Shown: in pieces, positions 9,119 through 18,578 of the stretch | Numbering within the stretch: the first letter of the stretch is position 1 | How the letters are laid out: the number at the start of each line of letters is the position of its first letter | Assembly (NCBI RefSeq): GCF_000420105.1 | Contig: NZ_ATUH01000008.1 | Coordinates: 1 to 41,217, forward strand | Length of the DNA stretch: 41,217 nucleotides | Direction of reading: 5' to 3' | Source of the DNA: Metamycoplasma orale ATCC 23714 | GTDB taxonomy: Bacteria; Bacillota_I; Bacilli_A; Mycoplasmatales; Metamycoplasmataceae | Made by a program: the position numbers and the translations under genes | The notes under the pieces: generated by a model | Database searches by the model: none | What the model was told of the DNA's origin: nothing | Seen by the model: only the letters and a program-made list of their open reading frames with translations

Positions 9119-11386
9119 TTAAAACTTATATTCATCAGGAATGTCATTAAGTCCATTTGAAAATAAATTTGTTTTTATTACTTGACCTTCATATTCTTTT
9201 AATAAAGCTTGACGGTATGAACTAATTTGATTTAGTCCTCCACCATAAATTAAATCATATTGAGGCAAATTATATGTACCATATAATCCGTTGTAATTGT
9301 GACCTTCTGATCTAAATGCTGCAGCCAAGCCTGTATGAGCAGAAATGTTTGAAATATGGTAAATACCAACTATTTCATTATTTTGATTTCTTACACTTGA
9401 TCCAGAAGCACCGCCTACAGGCGCGTAATGTCTAATTAAATATTCAAGACCCATTGCTAAATATTGATTATTATCATTAGATGTATATAATTTATCTCCA
9501 GTATGTGGCGCTGAAATAAATGAATCTAAAATGCCTGGTTTATTTGTAAATGAACGATAACCTAAAGCATAAGATAAATAATTTCCTCTTTTTGCACGTT
9601 CATCCATTGAAGCATCTTTGCCTAAATTATCATAAAATCTATAATCAGAATTAGTTCATAAACTAAAATTAAATTGCGTTCTATATTTAATTTGATCATC
9701 ATCTGAATATTGTCTTAAAAAATAATCTCCAGTCGAATTTGGATAACCAACTGCAAATAATTCATCATAATTTTTAAATCATTCTGGATTATTTTTAGGA
9801 GCTACTAAAGGATATTCAATTTTTGAATAGTCTTTTAAATATGATTTTGATTTAAATTTAATTCAATCATTTTTATTTGCTTCGTTTGCATAATCATTTG
9901 TTATTAGTTTTGCTAAATTATGTACATCTAAGCCTGAATATTTAGAAGTTAAATCACTTAAGTTTTGGTTTAGCATATTTCCAGAAACACCATCTAAATT
10001 TAATTTTTCAAAATCTATTTCAAAAACAGAAAAATCCAAAAATTCTTCAACATTGTTATACTTGTTCTTTTGATTTTCGGTTAGATAATCACTTGGCTTG
10101 GTATTTAAAAAGTTTCTTGCACTATAAATAGTTTTGAGTCCATTATTAACAATAAATTGATTGTCCTTAGAGTTAAAAGAAAATCTATTAAAATTATCAT
10201 CTAAGTTTGTTAATCTAAAAGTAGTTTTTGTTTTAGCAGTTTTCATTAATTTTAATAACGAAAAATTAACTGAATTATTTCTTAATGCATCAGCAACGTG
10301 TAAATTTGTAGCGAAATATCATTTTGTAGGATATTTTCCATCAGACCTTTTTTGATAGTCCATAATTCACATTGTCCCTGAAATAGTTTGAAATTTATTT
10401 TCACCTAAATGATTAGAAATAGTAATACCAAAAGTTTGTAATGCCGTTCTTAGGTATTGTTCGTTAGGCAACGTTCTAGCTAAACCATTTATTTGATATA
10501 TATCTCTATTTCCTAATGCATCAACTCATGAAGGTCCTTTTCCCATTTCATTTTCATAAAATGAGAGACCTTTAAAATTACCATGTTCATCATATGTGGG
10601 TAAAGTAAAACCTTTTCTTGCAGCTGATTCATATGTATCTTGATTATTAGCTATGGCTTTTGCGTTAAATTCCTTAACGTTATCCAATAATGCGTTTAAA
10701 TCCGGTCTAACTTCACTTAAAGGCGCATTTCTTTGTTGTCTAGTTAATTCAGCTAAATATTTACTATTATCCAACTCATATCTTTTTTGTTGGTCTGCTT
10801 TTATATATTCGGCAATTCTATCATTTGAATCAGGTTTTAAAGTTTCAGTACCATCATTTGGAATTCTTCCATTTTCATCTGCTCCATAAGGATTAGTATT
10901 AAAACCTGAAACTTCAATATTTTTTTGATAAATTTGATTGGTTTTTTTATCAGTTAAAATTAAAGATAATTGAAATTTACCAGTTTTGTTTGCTGTTTTT
11001 TCGTCTAAAATAACGTCATTTATTTGAATATCTAATTCACCATTATTTTCTTTTTGAATTATTTCTATACCTTTATCAAAATTATTTCTAATTTGTGTAG
11101 GATAAATATCTTTATATTCTTTATCATGTAGTGTTGAATCTTTTAACTTAAAGTCAAAAGTTTTGCCTAGTTCTACTTTGTCAACTATTTGTTTAAATTC
11201 TTCTGATAAATCACTATATTTAGAAAAATTTTTATTTGGTTTGCTTGGGTCTTCTTGAGGCTTATTAGGATCTGGATTATTTTTATCATCTTTTTTAGTT
11301 TTGTCTACACAACTAGCAGAAATAATAGGAAAAACAGGAAGCATTCCTAAAGATAAAGATAATAATAAAAATTTATTTTTTTTCAT
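9119..11386 (-). CDS. mip: Mycoplasma immunoglobulin protease (MIP-like), DUF31 serine protease lipoprotein
   Basis: 755 residues with a lipoprotein signal ending in the lipobox ISASC (Cys26), so it is anchored on the outer face. An acidic/Pro-rich linker follows. The second half is a trypsin-fold DUF31 domain: FATNLHVAD carries the candidate catalytic His363, and GGASGSSV carries the candidate nucleophile Ser661. The intervening Asp is not assigned. The family cleaves the antibody heavy chain between VH and CH1 once MIB has bound the antibody. The gene begins 15 bases after the MIB-like stop with the RBS AAGGAATT, and is followed by the F1-like ATPase genes, the arrangement known for this system. 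At 755 residues it is slightly short for the family, with nothing obviously missing. Confidence 0.92.
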
Positions 11387-11401
11387 TTTAATTCCTTAAT
11401 T

Positions 11402-13609
11402 CTAAATAAAGTCAAAATCATCATCAGAAGTAGTAACATTGTATCCAGCATTTTTTAATTGCACTTTTAATTCATTAGCATCTTTATCTACTTCAACAGT
11501 TCTATTTTTTAATGATTCTGCATATCTAAACAATATGTTTAGGTTTGAAAGCCCTTCACTATTTAATAATTTTTTACCAGTAATTTTAACTTTTGTTGTT
11601 AAGTTTCCATTACTAAATAAAATTTTAGTTCTTGGAGGTGTTGGTTCATTTAATACTAAATGTTTATTAAAACCTGCTTCATTCAATTCTTCTGAAGAAA
11701 TGTCAAAAGCACTACCAGAACTATATAATTTAACTCTTCTTAATTTTCTTGGTTTTGAATTAGATGATTTAAATTTATCATGGAAATATAATCCACGCAA
11801 TGATCTAATTTTCTTAACTCTACTTAAATCAAGTCCTTGAGGATAACTATTTTCAGATTCTTTGTTATCAGGATTTAGACCTGGACCAAATCCACCTTGA
11901 AAAATAGGTTCATTATTTCTCACTCAATAAACCATTCTAAGGCCATCATTAATGCGTTTTAATTTTTCATCTAGATCTATTCCAGTTTCATCATAATCTG
12001 CTTCATCAAATGCTAATGTATCAAATGTAATTCTAGTTGCAATGTCGGTTCCGGGTTTATATTCAAAACTTACATTATAGTCATTGCTATTGATTCATTC
12101 AACATTTCTCAAAGCATTAGGATTTAAAGATCATTCATCTAATAATGAATTACCTAAAGTATACAATCCAAGTTCTTTAATTCTTTTACTTTGTAAGGCT
12201 ATTAAAGAAGAAGTATTAGCAGCATTAGCTGAGAAAAATAATTCTAACAATGGTAAAGTATCAGGCAATGCTTTGAGAATTTCTTCAAATCTTTGATTTG
12301 AATCAAATTTGCCCATATTTCTAATTCTATATCCGGTTACATTAATATTTTGTTTTTTTAGTTCTTCAATTATCTTTTTAGCTTTTTCATATCCTTGATC
12401 ATTTGAAGCATCAATATCAACAATATAACCTTCGTTTAAACTTCCTTGTTCAGGAGTTTTTCTTGTTAGTTTATTAACTACTATACCATCACCATCAGAA
12501 AGACCATATTTTTTAAACTCACTAGTAACATTAGTTTTAGTTCAACCAGGATATTCCCCATTTTGAGTTTCTCAAGCGCTTCTACCACGTCATTCATTAT
12601 AGCCAAAAACACGTCTATTTTTATTATCGTTTTGCATTCTAGATGTTACAGTATTAAATCCATCAACAGGAGAATAAGCATAAGAATCTATTTCGCCATT
12701 TTCATTAATATAAGCATTATCTTGATCAGGAGTAAGCCCTTCTTTTAAATTTTTATTTGCACCATTAGATAACTTAGTAAATTTATTGAAATCTAAATTT
12801 GTATATAATCAGGCATATTTGTGATCTTTAGATTTAAATTGTTTATTAAGAAATTCAGATTTTGCAGGTTCCTTTAAAAAATTAACAACATTTGGTGAAT
12901 CAAATAGTCTTTGAAACTTTTGTCATATTCTATCATATCAATAACGGTTATTATTAGCTATCTTTTCTATTTCATCATCACTATCAGCATATTTTAATAA
13001 ATCACTAACAGAACTTTTAATTCAATTAGGCACTAAACCGTTCTTTGCTTTTTCTAAACTATTTTTTCTAAATTCTTCAGTAACATGTATATTTTTAATT
13101 TTTCCAACTATTTGATTAATATATGGATTAGGGTTTTGAAGATTGTTTTGTTTATCATATTCAAATGTTTGTCTTGGAGAAGGCTCTTCAATTTCCGCAT
13201 CTACCCAAACACCATTAATTAAAAGTTTAACAATTTTTGTTTCTGGCTTAGGAGTTGGTTTAGGAGTTGGAGAAGGTTGTGGAGTTGGAGTAGGTTTGGG
13301 AGTTGGTTTAGGGGTTGGAGCAGGTTGTGGAGTTGGTTTGGGGGTAGGAACTATTTTTTCTTCTGGAATAGGAGCAGGTTTGGGGGTTTCTTTTAAATTA
13401 TTATCAGTATTTGAAGGGGAAGCATTTTCATAATCTAAATTATCTTTAGGAATTAAATTAGCCTTACCATCAGTTTTTTTAGTAATAAATCTATTTGAAC
13501 TATGTGAACTAGATGCGTAAAAAATAGAACTTATCATAATTGATGAAGCAACTATTCCACCAAAAGTGCATAATAAAACTTTATTTTTTCTTTTTTTAAA
13601 AAATTTCAT
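11402..13609 (-). CDS. mib: Mycoplasma immunoglobulin-binding protein (MIB-like)
   Basis: 735 residues, read through many TGA-Trp codons. A basic N-terminus and one hydrophobic anchor (about residues 11-31, no lipobox) are followed by a Pro/Thr/Lys hinge at residues 75-122. About 600 residues of extracellular domain come next, including [48 protein letters not shown] and [16 protein letters not shown]. These segments are typical of putative immunoglobulin-blocking virulence proteins (MIB family, related to Protein M), which wrap the antibody Fv. It is the first gene of the unit, and its product recruits antibody for MIP. The RBS is replaced by a G8 run (see 13617-13624). Identification rests on recall of family segments and on the partner genes. 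Confidence 0.9.
13244..13387 (-). repeat. mib: Imperfect repeat coding the Pro-rich hinge of MIB
   Basis: About 144 bases built from short units that encode PTPKP, PTPQP and PKPTP-type steps, and read as Gly/Val-rich units on the other strand. Such in-frame repeats can gain or lose units by slippage, changing the length of the stalk between the membrane anchor and the antibody-binding part without breaking the frame. Confidence 0.75.
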
Positions 13610-13616
13610 AGTGTTG

Positions 13617-13624
13617 CCCCCCCC
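13617..13624 (-). promoter_or_regulatory. G8 homopolymer in the Shine-Dalgarno position of MIB
   Basis: The minus strand reads AAAG, seven more G, CAACACT, then the ATG of MIB. The run sits 7 bases before the start, exactly where the ribosome binding site belongs, in a genome where long G runs are rare. A change in run length would alter SD pairing and spacing. Confidence 0.8.
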
Positions 13625-13687
13625 TTTCTTAAAAAATTTTTCCTAATCTAATAAATATATTTATATGTTAATATAAACTAATAGCCA

Positions 13688-13693
13688 ATTATA
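13688..13693 (-). promoter_or_regulatory. Likely -10 box of the MIB-MIP-ATPase unit
   Basis: The minus strand reads TATAAT about 78 bases before the MIB start. A weak -35 candidate (TGGAAT, 13711-13716) lies 17 bases upstream. It is preceded by an inverted repeat GGAATTTTTTTCC. No other strong -10 is seen in front of the following eight genes, so this may drive all of them. Confidence 0.5.
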
Positions 13694-13788
13694 TACTATT
13701 TTGGAAAAAAATTCCATAATTGAGGCAAGGCCAGTAAATACATAAATTACATAATATTTTTTGTAATAAAAAATAATTTTTAAAAATG

Positions 13789-13814
13789 TAAAAAAATAAG
13801 CTCGTAGCTTATTT
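13789..13814 (-). terminator. Terminator overlapping a lipoprotein stop codon
   Basis: On the minus strand AAATAAGCT, a 3-base loop and AGCTTATTT form a 9-bp stem followed by a T-run. The stop codon of the lipoprotein gene lies within the first arm. It separates the lipoprotein unit from the MIB promoter region. Confidence 0.75.
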
Positions 13815-14627
13815 CTTTAATTTCGACATTCAATCATAATTGGCAATATTCAATTTAATTTTTAAATTTTCAATTTTATTATTTAATAGGTCACTCTTTT
13901 TAATTTCTATTGAATAATTATTAAATGTTGTTTCTACATTTGAATTATTTTCCAATAAGAAAGCATATAAATTTATATTTAAATTTAATTCTTTCTTTTC
14001 CCTTGAAACATTATTAACTTCAAATTTAACAATTGCTTTATTATTAACATTAAACTCAGTAACAATATTTTTAATATTTAATAAGAAAATTACAGAGTAA
14101 TTATTAAAATAATCTTTAGTGTATTTTAAATCAAATTTATTTTTAATATTATTTAGTTCTACATTTTTAGAATTTGAGGCATCTCAAAATTGATTTGTAA
14201 ACTTTTTATATTCCTCATAAGTATTTAAAACAACAACGTTATTTTTCTTAGCAATAGACTTATTATGATTTAATAAACTATTTTTTATTTCATCTTCACT
14301 AACATCATTTTTTAAATTTAAATTAAATGCATAATTTAAAAAATTAATCCTTTGATTTTTATATTCTGTTTCATCAAGAAAATCTGGTTTTTCAAATTTG
14401 AAATTTCTATCTTTAAAAAATTTATTGCTTTTTTCAAACTCAGAATTATTTGTTGAATCATAAATATCTAAAATATTTATATCAGATGCTAAACTAAAAA
14501 TATTAAAACTCTTTTGGTTTAAATTAGTTATAATCGATTTAACTTCTTCTTTTTTTGTACAAGAAATTAATACTGGTGAAACCATAAAAGGTAATATTGA
14601 TAAACTAGCTAATAAATGTTTTTTCAT
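13809..14627 (-). CDS. Predicted lipoprotein of unknown function
   Basis: 272 residues with one TGA-Trp. The N-terminus is a lipoprotein signal ending in VLISC (Cys23), so it is expected on the outer face of the membrane. The mature protein is hydrophilic and rich in Asn, Lys and Phe. Its second half looks like repeated beta-strands (IVKFEVNNVSREKKELNLNI, then INLYAFLLENNS), perhaps an Ig-like or sandwich domain. I recognise no family. The start is preceded by AAAGGAAT. It follows the oxidoreductase gene by 21 bases and is probably on the same transcript, ending at the terminator that overlaps its stop. Confidence 0.82.
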
Positions 14628-14648
14628 ATTTTTATTCCTTTTTTATTG

Positions 14649-15209
14649 CTATTTTATTTTCTTTAAAATATTTTCGATAATTTGTTGTCTTTGATCATTA
14701 TTTTGTAAATAAACTTTGCCAATTCTTTTAGCGCATTTTAATTTCATTCCTGTAAATCAGCATAAAGCATATTTAAATGTTGTAAAGTCCGAATTATGAT
14801 AAACTATCGTTGTAAACCATGCAGGCGCATCACATGTAGAAAAAATTCTTACAGTTTTTCCTTTTAAGAGTTTATCTCATCCTTGATCGTTTTTATGATA
14901 CTTGTAAGCAAATCCTGGTTGAAAAACATTATCAATATATCCCTTTAATAATGCTGGAACATTTCCTCATCATAATGGATAAAAGAAAATAATTTCATCT
15001 GCTCATGTAATATTTTCTTGTTCTTTTAAAATAATTTTTTTATTTTTTTCAGATGGATTTAAAGATAAATTTAAATCCATACCTAAATCAATAATGTTTA
15101 CTCTTCTTACATTATGTCCTAAGCTAATTAATTTCTTTTCATATGCGCTACAAATTTGTCCATTAAAAGAATCTTTAGTTGGATGCCCTAAAATTAAATA
15201 GTAATTCAT
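14649..15209 (-). CDS. NAD(P)H-dependent oxidoreductase, flavodoxin-like fold
   Basis: 186 residues with TGA-Trp codons. It starts with the flavodoxin-fold strand YYLILGHPTKDSFNGQI, where the phosphate loop binds FMN or FAD. It also has FFYPLWWGNVPALLKGYIDN followed by VFQPGFAY, the signature of the NQO/KefF/MdaB family of NAD(P)H quinone reductases. Such enzymes carry two-electron reduction of quinones or other acceptors in the cytosol and protect against oxidative stress. The substrate here is not deducible. It lies between tRNA-His and a lipoprotein gene and has a likely -10 box 50 bases upstream. The RBS is AAGGAG. Confidence 0.88.
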
Positions 15210-15259
15210 TCTAACTCCTTATTTATTTTTGTTTCGTAATTTATTATCTCTATATATAA

Positions 15260-15265
15260 ATTATA
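15260..15265 (-). promoter_or_regulatory. Likely -10 box for the oxidoreductase-lipoprotein unit
   Basis: The minus strand reads TATTATAAT about 51 bases before the oxidoreductase start, just after the T-rich end of the tRNA-His transcript. The -35 region is only a T-run, so strength is uncertain. Confidence 0.4.
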
Positions 15266-15289
15266 ATACAAAAAAAGAAATAAAAAAAA

Positions 15290-15366
15290 TGGGGCGTGCG
15301 AAGGGGATCGAACCCTCGAATGCCGGAGCCACAACCCGGAGCGTTAGCCATTTCGCCACGCACGCC
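15290..15366 (-). tRNA. tRNA-His (anticodon GTG), CCA encoded
   Basis: The minus strand folds as a cloverleaf: acceptor stem GCGTGCG/CGCACGC, D-arm GCGAAATGGCTAACGC, and an anticodon stem CCGGG/CCCGG-type around loop TTGTGGC (anticodon GTG). The T-arm is GAGGGTTCGATCCCC. An extra G at position -1 faces C73, the identity element of tRNA-His, and the CCA end is encoded. A T-rich stretch follows that could end transcription. Confidence 0.95.
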
Positions 15367-15370
15367 ACAT

Positions 15371-15418
15371 AGTAATTTTTATAAAATAATTACTGTTTAA
15401 TTTTATCATAAATTAAAC
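15371..15418. other. Two AT-rich stem-loops between rsmI and tRNA-His
   Basis: AGTAATT (15371-15377) pairs with AATTACT (15388-15394), and GTTTAATTT (15395-15403) pairs with AAATTAAAC (15410-15418). The second hairpin contains the rsmI stop codon. They could terminate rsmI or mark tRNA processing; neither has a clear T-run on the minus strand. Confidence 0.4.
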
Positions 15419-16150
15419 GTTATTAATATTTTTATACTTATTTATTTTTTCATGCTTTTTTTCTTTTGCAATTGTAAACACTAAGGTAAACTCGCCCTTA
15501 ATATTTTCACTTTGTTCTTTTAATAAATTTAGAACTTCAAGAGGTGAGCCTTCAAATTCATTTTCATGTAATTTTGTCATTTCCTTTATCAAATATAATT
15601 TAACATTTTCGCCATGTACTACATTAAAATCATTTATTGTATCAATTAATTTATGAGGAGATAAATATGCAATGTAAGTACCAAAATTTAGTGACTTTAA
15701 CATTGCTTGTCTTTGAGAAGATTTAGGCGCTAAAAAACCAAGAAAAGAAAAGACGTTACTTTGGTTCGCTTTGATAAAGGCATGTATTAACGCGCAGGGG
15801 CCACTGATTACGTTTATGAATATATCTTTATGCTTTTTACATTCGGTGATTAAATTGAATCCAGGATCATTTACTAATGGCATTCCTGCGTCACTAATTA
15901 AACATAAATTTAAGCCGCTTTTAATGTCAAAAATTATTTTTTCTAAGTTATTTTTTTCATTAAAAAGATGAAAAGAAATTAATTTAGCTTTAATATTTAA
16001 GCCTAATAAAGAAAACATTTTTTTGCTTACACGAATGTTTTCGCATAAAATAATATCAGCATTTTCTAAAGCGTGTATTGCTCTTAAGGATATGTCTTCC
16101 AAGTTTCCAATAGGTGTTCCTACAATATTAAATACGTATTTATTTTCCAT
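15413..16150 (-). CDS. rsmI: 16S rRNA (cytidine(1402)-2'-O)-methyltransferase RsmI
   Basis: 245 residues. It opens with NIVGTPIGNLEDISLRAIHA and has CLISDAGMPLVNDPG, both diagnostic of RsmI within the tetrapyrrole-methylase fold. It uses S-adenosylmethionine to 2'-O-methylate C1402 in the P-site region of 16S rRNA. The protein is a little shorter than the E. coli form (about 286 residues), lacking most of the C-terminal domain, as is common in mycoplasmas. Its start overlaps the end of holB by 11 bases, and it closes the dnaX-ybaB-recR-tmk-holB operon. Confidence 0.93.
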   Translation of the reverse strand: MENKYVFNIVGTPIGNLEDISLRAIHALENADIILCENIRVSKKMFSLLGLNIKAKLISFHLFNEKNNLEKIIFDIKSGLNLCLISDAGMPLVNDPGFNLITECKKHKDIFINVISGPCALIHAFIKANQSNVFSFLGFLAPKSSQRQAMLKSLNFGTYIAYLSPHKLIDTINDFNVVHGENVKLYLIKEMTKLHENEFEGSPLEVLNLLKEQSENIKGEFTLVFTIAKEKKHEKINKYKNINNV

Positions 16151-17030
16151 ATAATTCCTTTAGCTTAATAATAAACTTAGATTTTTGTAACTTAAAATTA
16201 GCATTAGATGAAGTTGATAATTTAATAAAGTCCTTAATAATTTTAATTGCTTTGGTATATTTAAAATCACTTTTAAAACTTAAATATTCATTTGTCTTTA
16301 TGAAATTAGTTGAAGAAATACCATTCGAAAACAAACAATAAAGTTCTGCATAAAATAATTGCATATATGAACAAATTAAATAAACATTATCTATAGTAAT
16401 ACTTTTATACAAAAATAACATTAATTCAAGAGGATTGGTTCTAGCTAAATATAAATAATCACTAAGTTCATTTAAAGTTGCAAGATTTTCTTTGCTACTA
16501 TATTTATCAATTAATTCATTGTCATCTGTAATTAAACTTATAAAATTAATAAACTTGTCTTTAGACAATGTTTGTTTTTCACGATTTATATTTATTTCAA
16601 ATGATCTTGAACGAATTGTTTTGAGCACTTTATTTTTATTATTAGTAGTTAATAAAACAATTAAATTATTAGGTACATTTTCTAAAAATTTTAATAATGC
16701 ATTTAAAGAAGATGGCGAACCATTTTCAATATTTTTGATGATTAATATTTTAGATTTATTATTTTTTATCATTGTAGATTCAGTTGAATTTTTAATAGCA
16801 TTTATAATATCTTCTTTTTTAATGCTATCTTTTTTGCCGTCAACTAAAAAATAGGGATCAATAAAATTTATCTTTTTCTTTATATCAAATTGTTCGTTAT
16901 TTATTTTATTAATAAAATGAATGATATATTTATCCATATTAATATGAGGTGATGAAATTAAAAGATAAACTTGTGAAAGTTTATTTTTTTGTATTGAGTT
17001 TTCAATTATTTGATAATAACTATTATTCAT
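16140..17030 (-). CDS. holB: DNA polymerase III delta' subunit
   Basis: 296 residues. It has the AAA+ clamp-loader features expected of delta': no functional P-loop, a Walker-B-like KILIIKNIENGSPSSLNALLKFLE and the sensor region LLTTNNKNKVLKTIRSRSF with the conserved SRS/SRC-type turn. With DnaX and delta it loads the beta clamp. The last 90 residues are poorly conserved. It lies 2 bases after the tmk stop and overlaps rsmI, the standard Firmicute/Mollicute order. Confidence 0.88.
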   Translation of the reverse strand: MNNSYYQIIENSIQKNKLSQVYLLISSPHINMDKYIIHFINKINNEQFDIKKKINFIDPYFLVDGKKDSIKKEDIINAIKNSTESTMIKNNKSKILIIKNIENGSPSSLNALLKFLENVPNNLIVLLTTNNKNKVLKTIRSRSFEININREKQTLSKDKFINFISLITDDNELIDKYSSKENLATLNELSDYLYLARTNPLELMLFLYKSITIDNVYLICSYMQLFYAELYCLFSNGISSTNFIKTNEYLSFKSDFKYTKAIKIIKDFIKLSTSSNANFKLQKSKFIIKLKELYGK

Positions 17031-17032
17031 AG

Positions 17033-17677
17033 TTAAATAATTTCCCTTTCTTTTAAGATTTTTAAAGTTTCTTTAAAAAGATCTTCCAAGGTAGATGATG
17101 AATTAATAATAACAAATCTTTGTGGATCATCATTAATGACTTTGTAATATGCTTCCCTAAGTTTTATGTAATATTCAACATCTTGATGTTCAAGCCTATC
17201 AGTTTCAGTTCTTAATGTTTTAAGTCTTTGAATAACAATTTCTGGTTCTAAGTCAAAAAATATTACAAGATCTGGCTTTGTATGATTTGTTATTAAATAA
17301 TTTAAATCTCTCACTGTTTCAAAACCAGCATTGCCTAAAATACCTTGATATACAAATGATGAATAAAAGTAACGATCTGAAAAAACAATTTTTCCTTCTT
17401 TTAATGAAGGTCAAATACCATGTTCTAAATTAAGTCTTCTTGAGGCAACAAATAGTAGTGCGTCAATAATAGGCGAAAAATTATTTTCTTTATCTAATAT
17501 TAAGTTTCTAATTTTTTCAGCTTCATTAGAAAATGTTGAACCTGGTTCTCTAGTAAAAACATATTTATCTAGTTTATGTTCCTTTTCTAAATATAATTTT
17601 AGCATATTGATAATTGAAGTTTTTCCTGCACAATCCATACCTTCAAAAACTATAAAGTTGTATTGTTTATTTTTCAT
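17033..17677 (-). CDS. tmk: Thymidylate kinase
   Basis: 214 residues with one TGA-Trp. It carries the P-loop GMDCAGKTS, the FTREPGST segment that holds the dTMP-binding Arg, and DRYFYSSFVYQG. The lid region around RLKTLRTETDRLE completes the fold. It phosphorylates dTMP to dTDP for DNA synthesis. It overlaps recR by 11 bases. The Cys in the P-loop replaces the usual Gly, a tolerated change. Confidence 0.95.
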
Positions 17678-18278
17678 TGCTATTCCTCTTTAAATTAATT
17701 TTATTATCAAGTGATTCTTTTAATGTTGTGGGATCAGCATACTCCACAGAGCCATTTAAAGGTAAACCTGAAGAAAGTTGATAAATTTCTAAATTCTTAA
17801 AATCTTTATACAATATTTTTTTAATCATTTCCATTGTAAGTCTACCTATAATAGATAAATTAAATGCTAATATTATTTCATTATAACTTTTGCAAAGTTT
17901 TTTAAGCTCGTCTATTAATTTAAAAAAATGATCATTGTTTTCTTTTAAGTCATAAAATGTATCAAAAACAAAATATTTACCTTTATATATTTTAAGTTCT
18001 TCGAATTTATCTATATCAGCACTTTGTTCTACTACCATAAGTTTCTTATCTCTTGTATTATCTGAACATATATAACAAATATCTTGATTATTTAAATAAT
18101 TACAAATAGAACACTTTTTTGTTGATCTTTTGAAATTCAAAATTAAAGAATTTAAATCTAAAATATTACTTTCAGAACATTCTAAAAAGTATTCAATAAT
18201 TTTTGATATTTGTTTTTTAGATAATGATGGTATTTTTTTTAATTCAAAAAATAGTTTCTGATATAGTTCGCTCTTCAT
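17667..18278 (-). CDS. recR: Recombination mediator RecR
   Basis: 203 residues, the normal RecR length. An N-terminal helix-hairpin-helix (KKIPSLSKKQISKIIEYF) is followed by a zinc finger built on CSIC and CYIC. A Toprim domain starts at KLMVVEQSADIDKFE, and the C-terminal segment GLPLNGSVEYADPTTLKESL matches the Walker-B-like end. RecR helps load RecA at gaps. The first in-family glycine-rich positions are less conserved than in model bacteria. It begins 4 bases after ybaB. Confidence 0.92.
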   Translation of the reverse strand: MKSELYQKLFFELKKIPSLSKKQISKIIEYFLECSESNILDLNSLILNFKRSTKKCSICNYLNNQDICYICSDNTRDKKLMVVEQSADIDKFEELKIYKGKYFVFDTFYDLKENNDHFFKLIDELKKLCKSYNEIILAFNLSIIGRLTMEMIKKILYKDFKNLEIYQLSSGLPLNGSVEYADPTTLKESLDNKINLKRNSNEK

Positions 18279-18281
18279 ATA

Positions 18282-18569
18282 TTAAAAACCTGCTGGTGCA
18301 AATTTAGCATTTAATGCTTCTTGTTCTTCATCAATTATTTCTAAAACTTCATTAACTGCGAGTATAACTAAATCTCCAATTAATTCAGGTTCTTCTGGAT
18401 CAACTAATGCTGGATCAATAATAACTGATTTCAATCTTCTACTTCCTAGCATAACAACAACAATACCGTGTTTTTCAACTTTAAATTCTTTGACATATAA
18501 TTTTTCTGTTTCTTTGGCAAGTTCGTCTTGTAATCTTTTAGCATTTTTCATCATTTCATTTATATTCAT
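18282..18569 (-). CDS. ybaB: YbaB/EbfC family nucleoid-associated protein
   Basis: 95 residues. It starts MNINEMMKNAKRLQDELAKE, the usual first helix of the family, and has the central strand pair with VVVMLGSRRLKSVIIDPALV. The dimer binds DNA without strong sequence specificity. It is placed between dnaX and recR, as in most bacteria. The RBS AAGGAG overlaps the end of dnaX (9 bases apart). Confidence 0.92.
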   Translation of the reverse strand: MNINEMMKNAKRLQDELAKETEKLYVKEFKVEKHGIVVVMLGSRRLKSVIIDPALVDPEEPELIGDLVILAVNEVLEIIDEEQEALNAKFAPAGF

Positions 18570-18578
18570 AATTTCTCC

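Noticed and set aside
13143..13433. Gly/Val-rich plus-strand ORF opposite the MIB hinge
   Set aside because: It is the antisense of the Pro-rich repeats in MIB; no RBS and only low-complexity sequence.
9119..13609. MIB and MIP as pseudogenes because of many internal stops
   Set aside because: Every interruption I checked is TGA; no in-frame TAA or TAG was found in the translated segments.
16492..16854. Hydrophobic plus-strand ORF opposite holB
   Set aside because: Antisense shadow of an AT-rich gene, without RBS or family resemblance.
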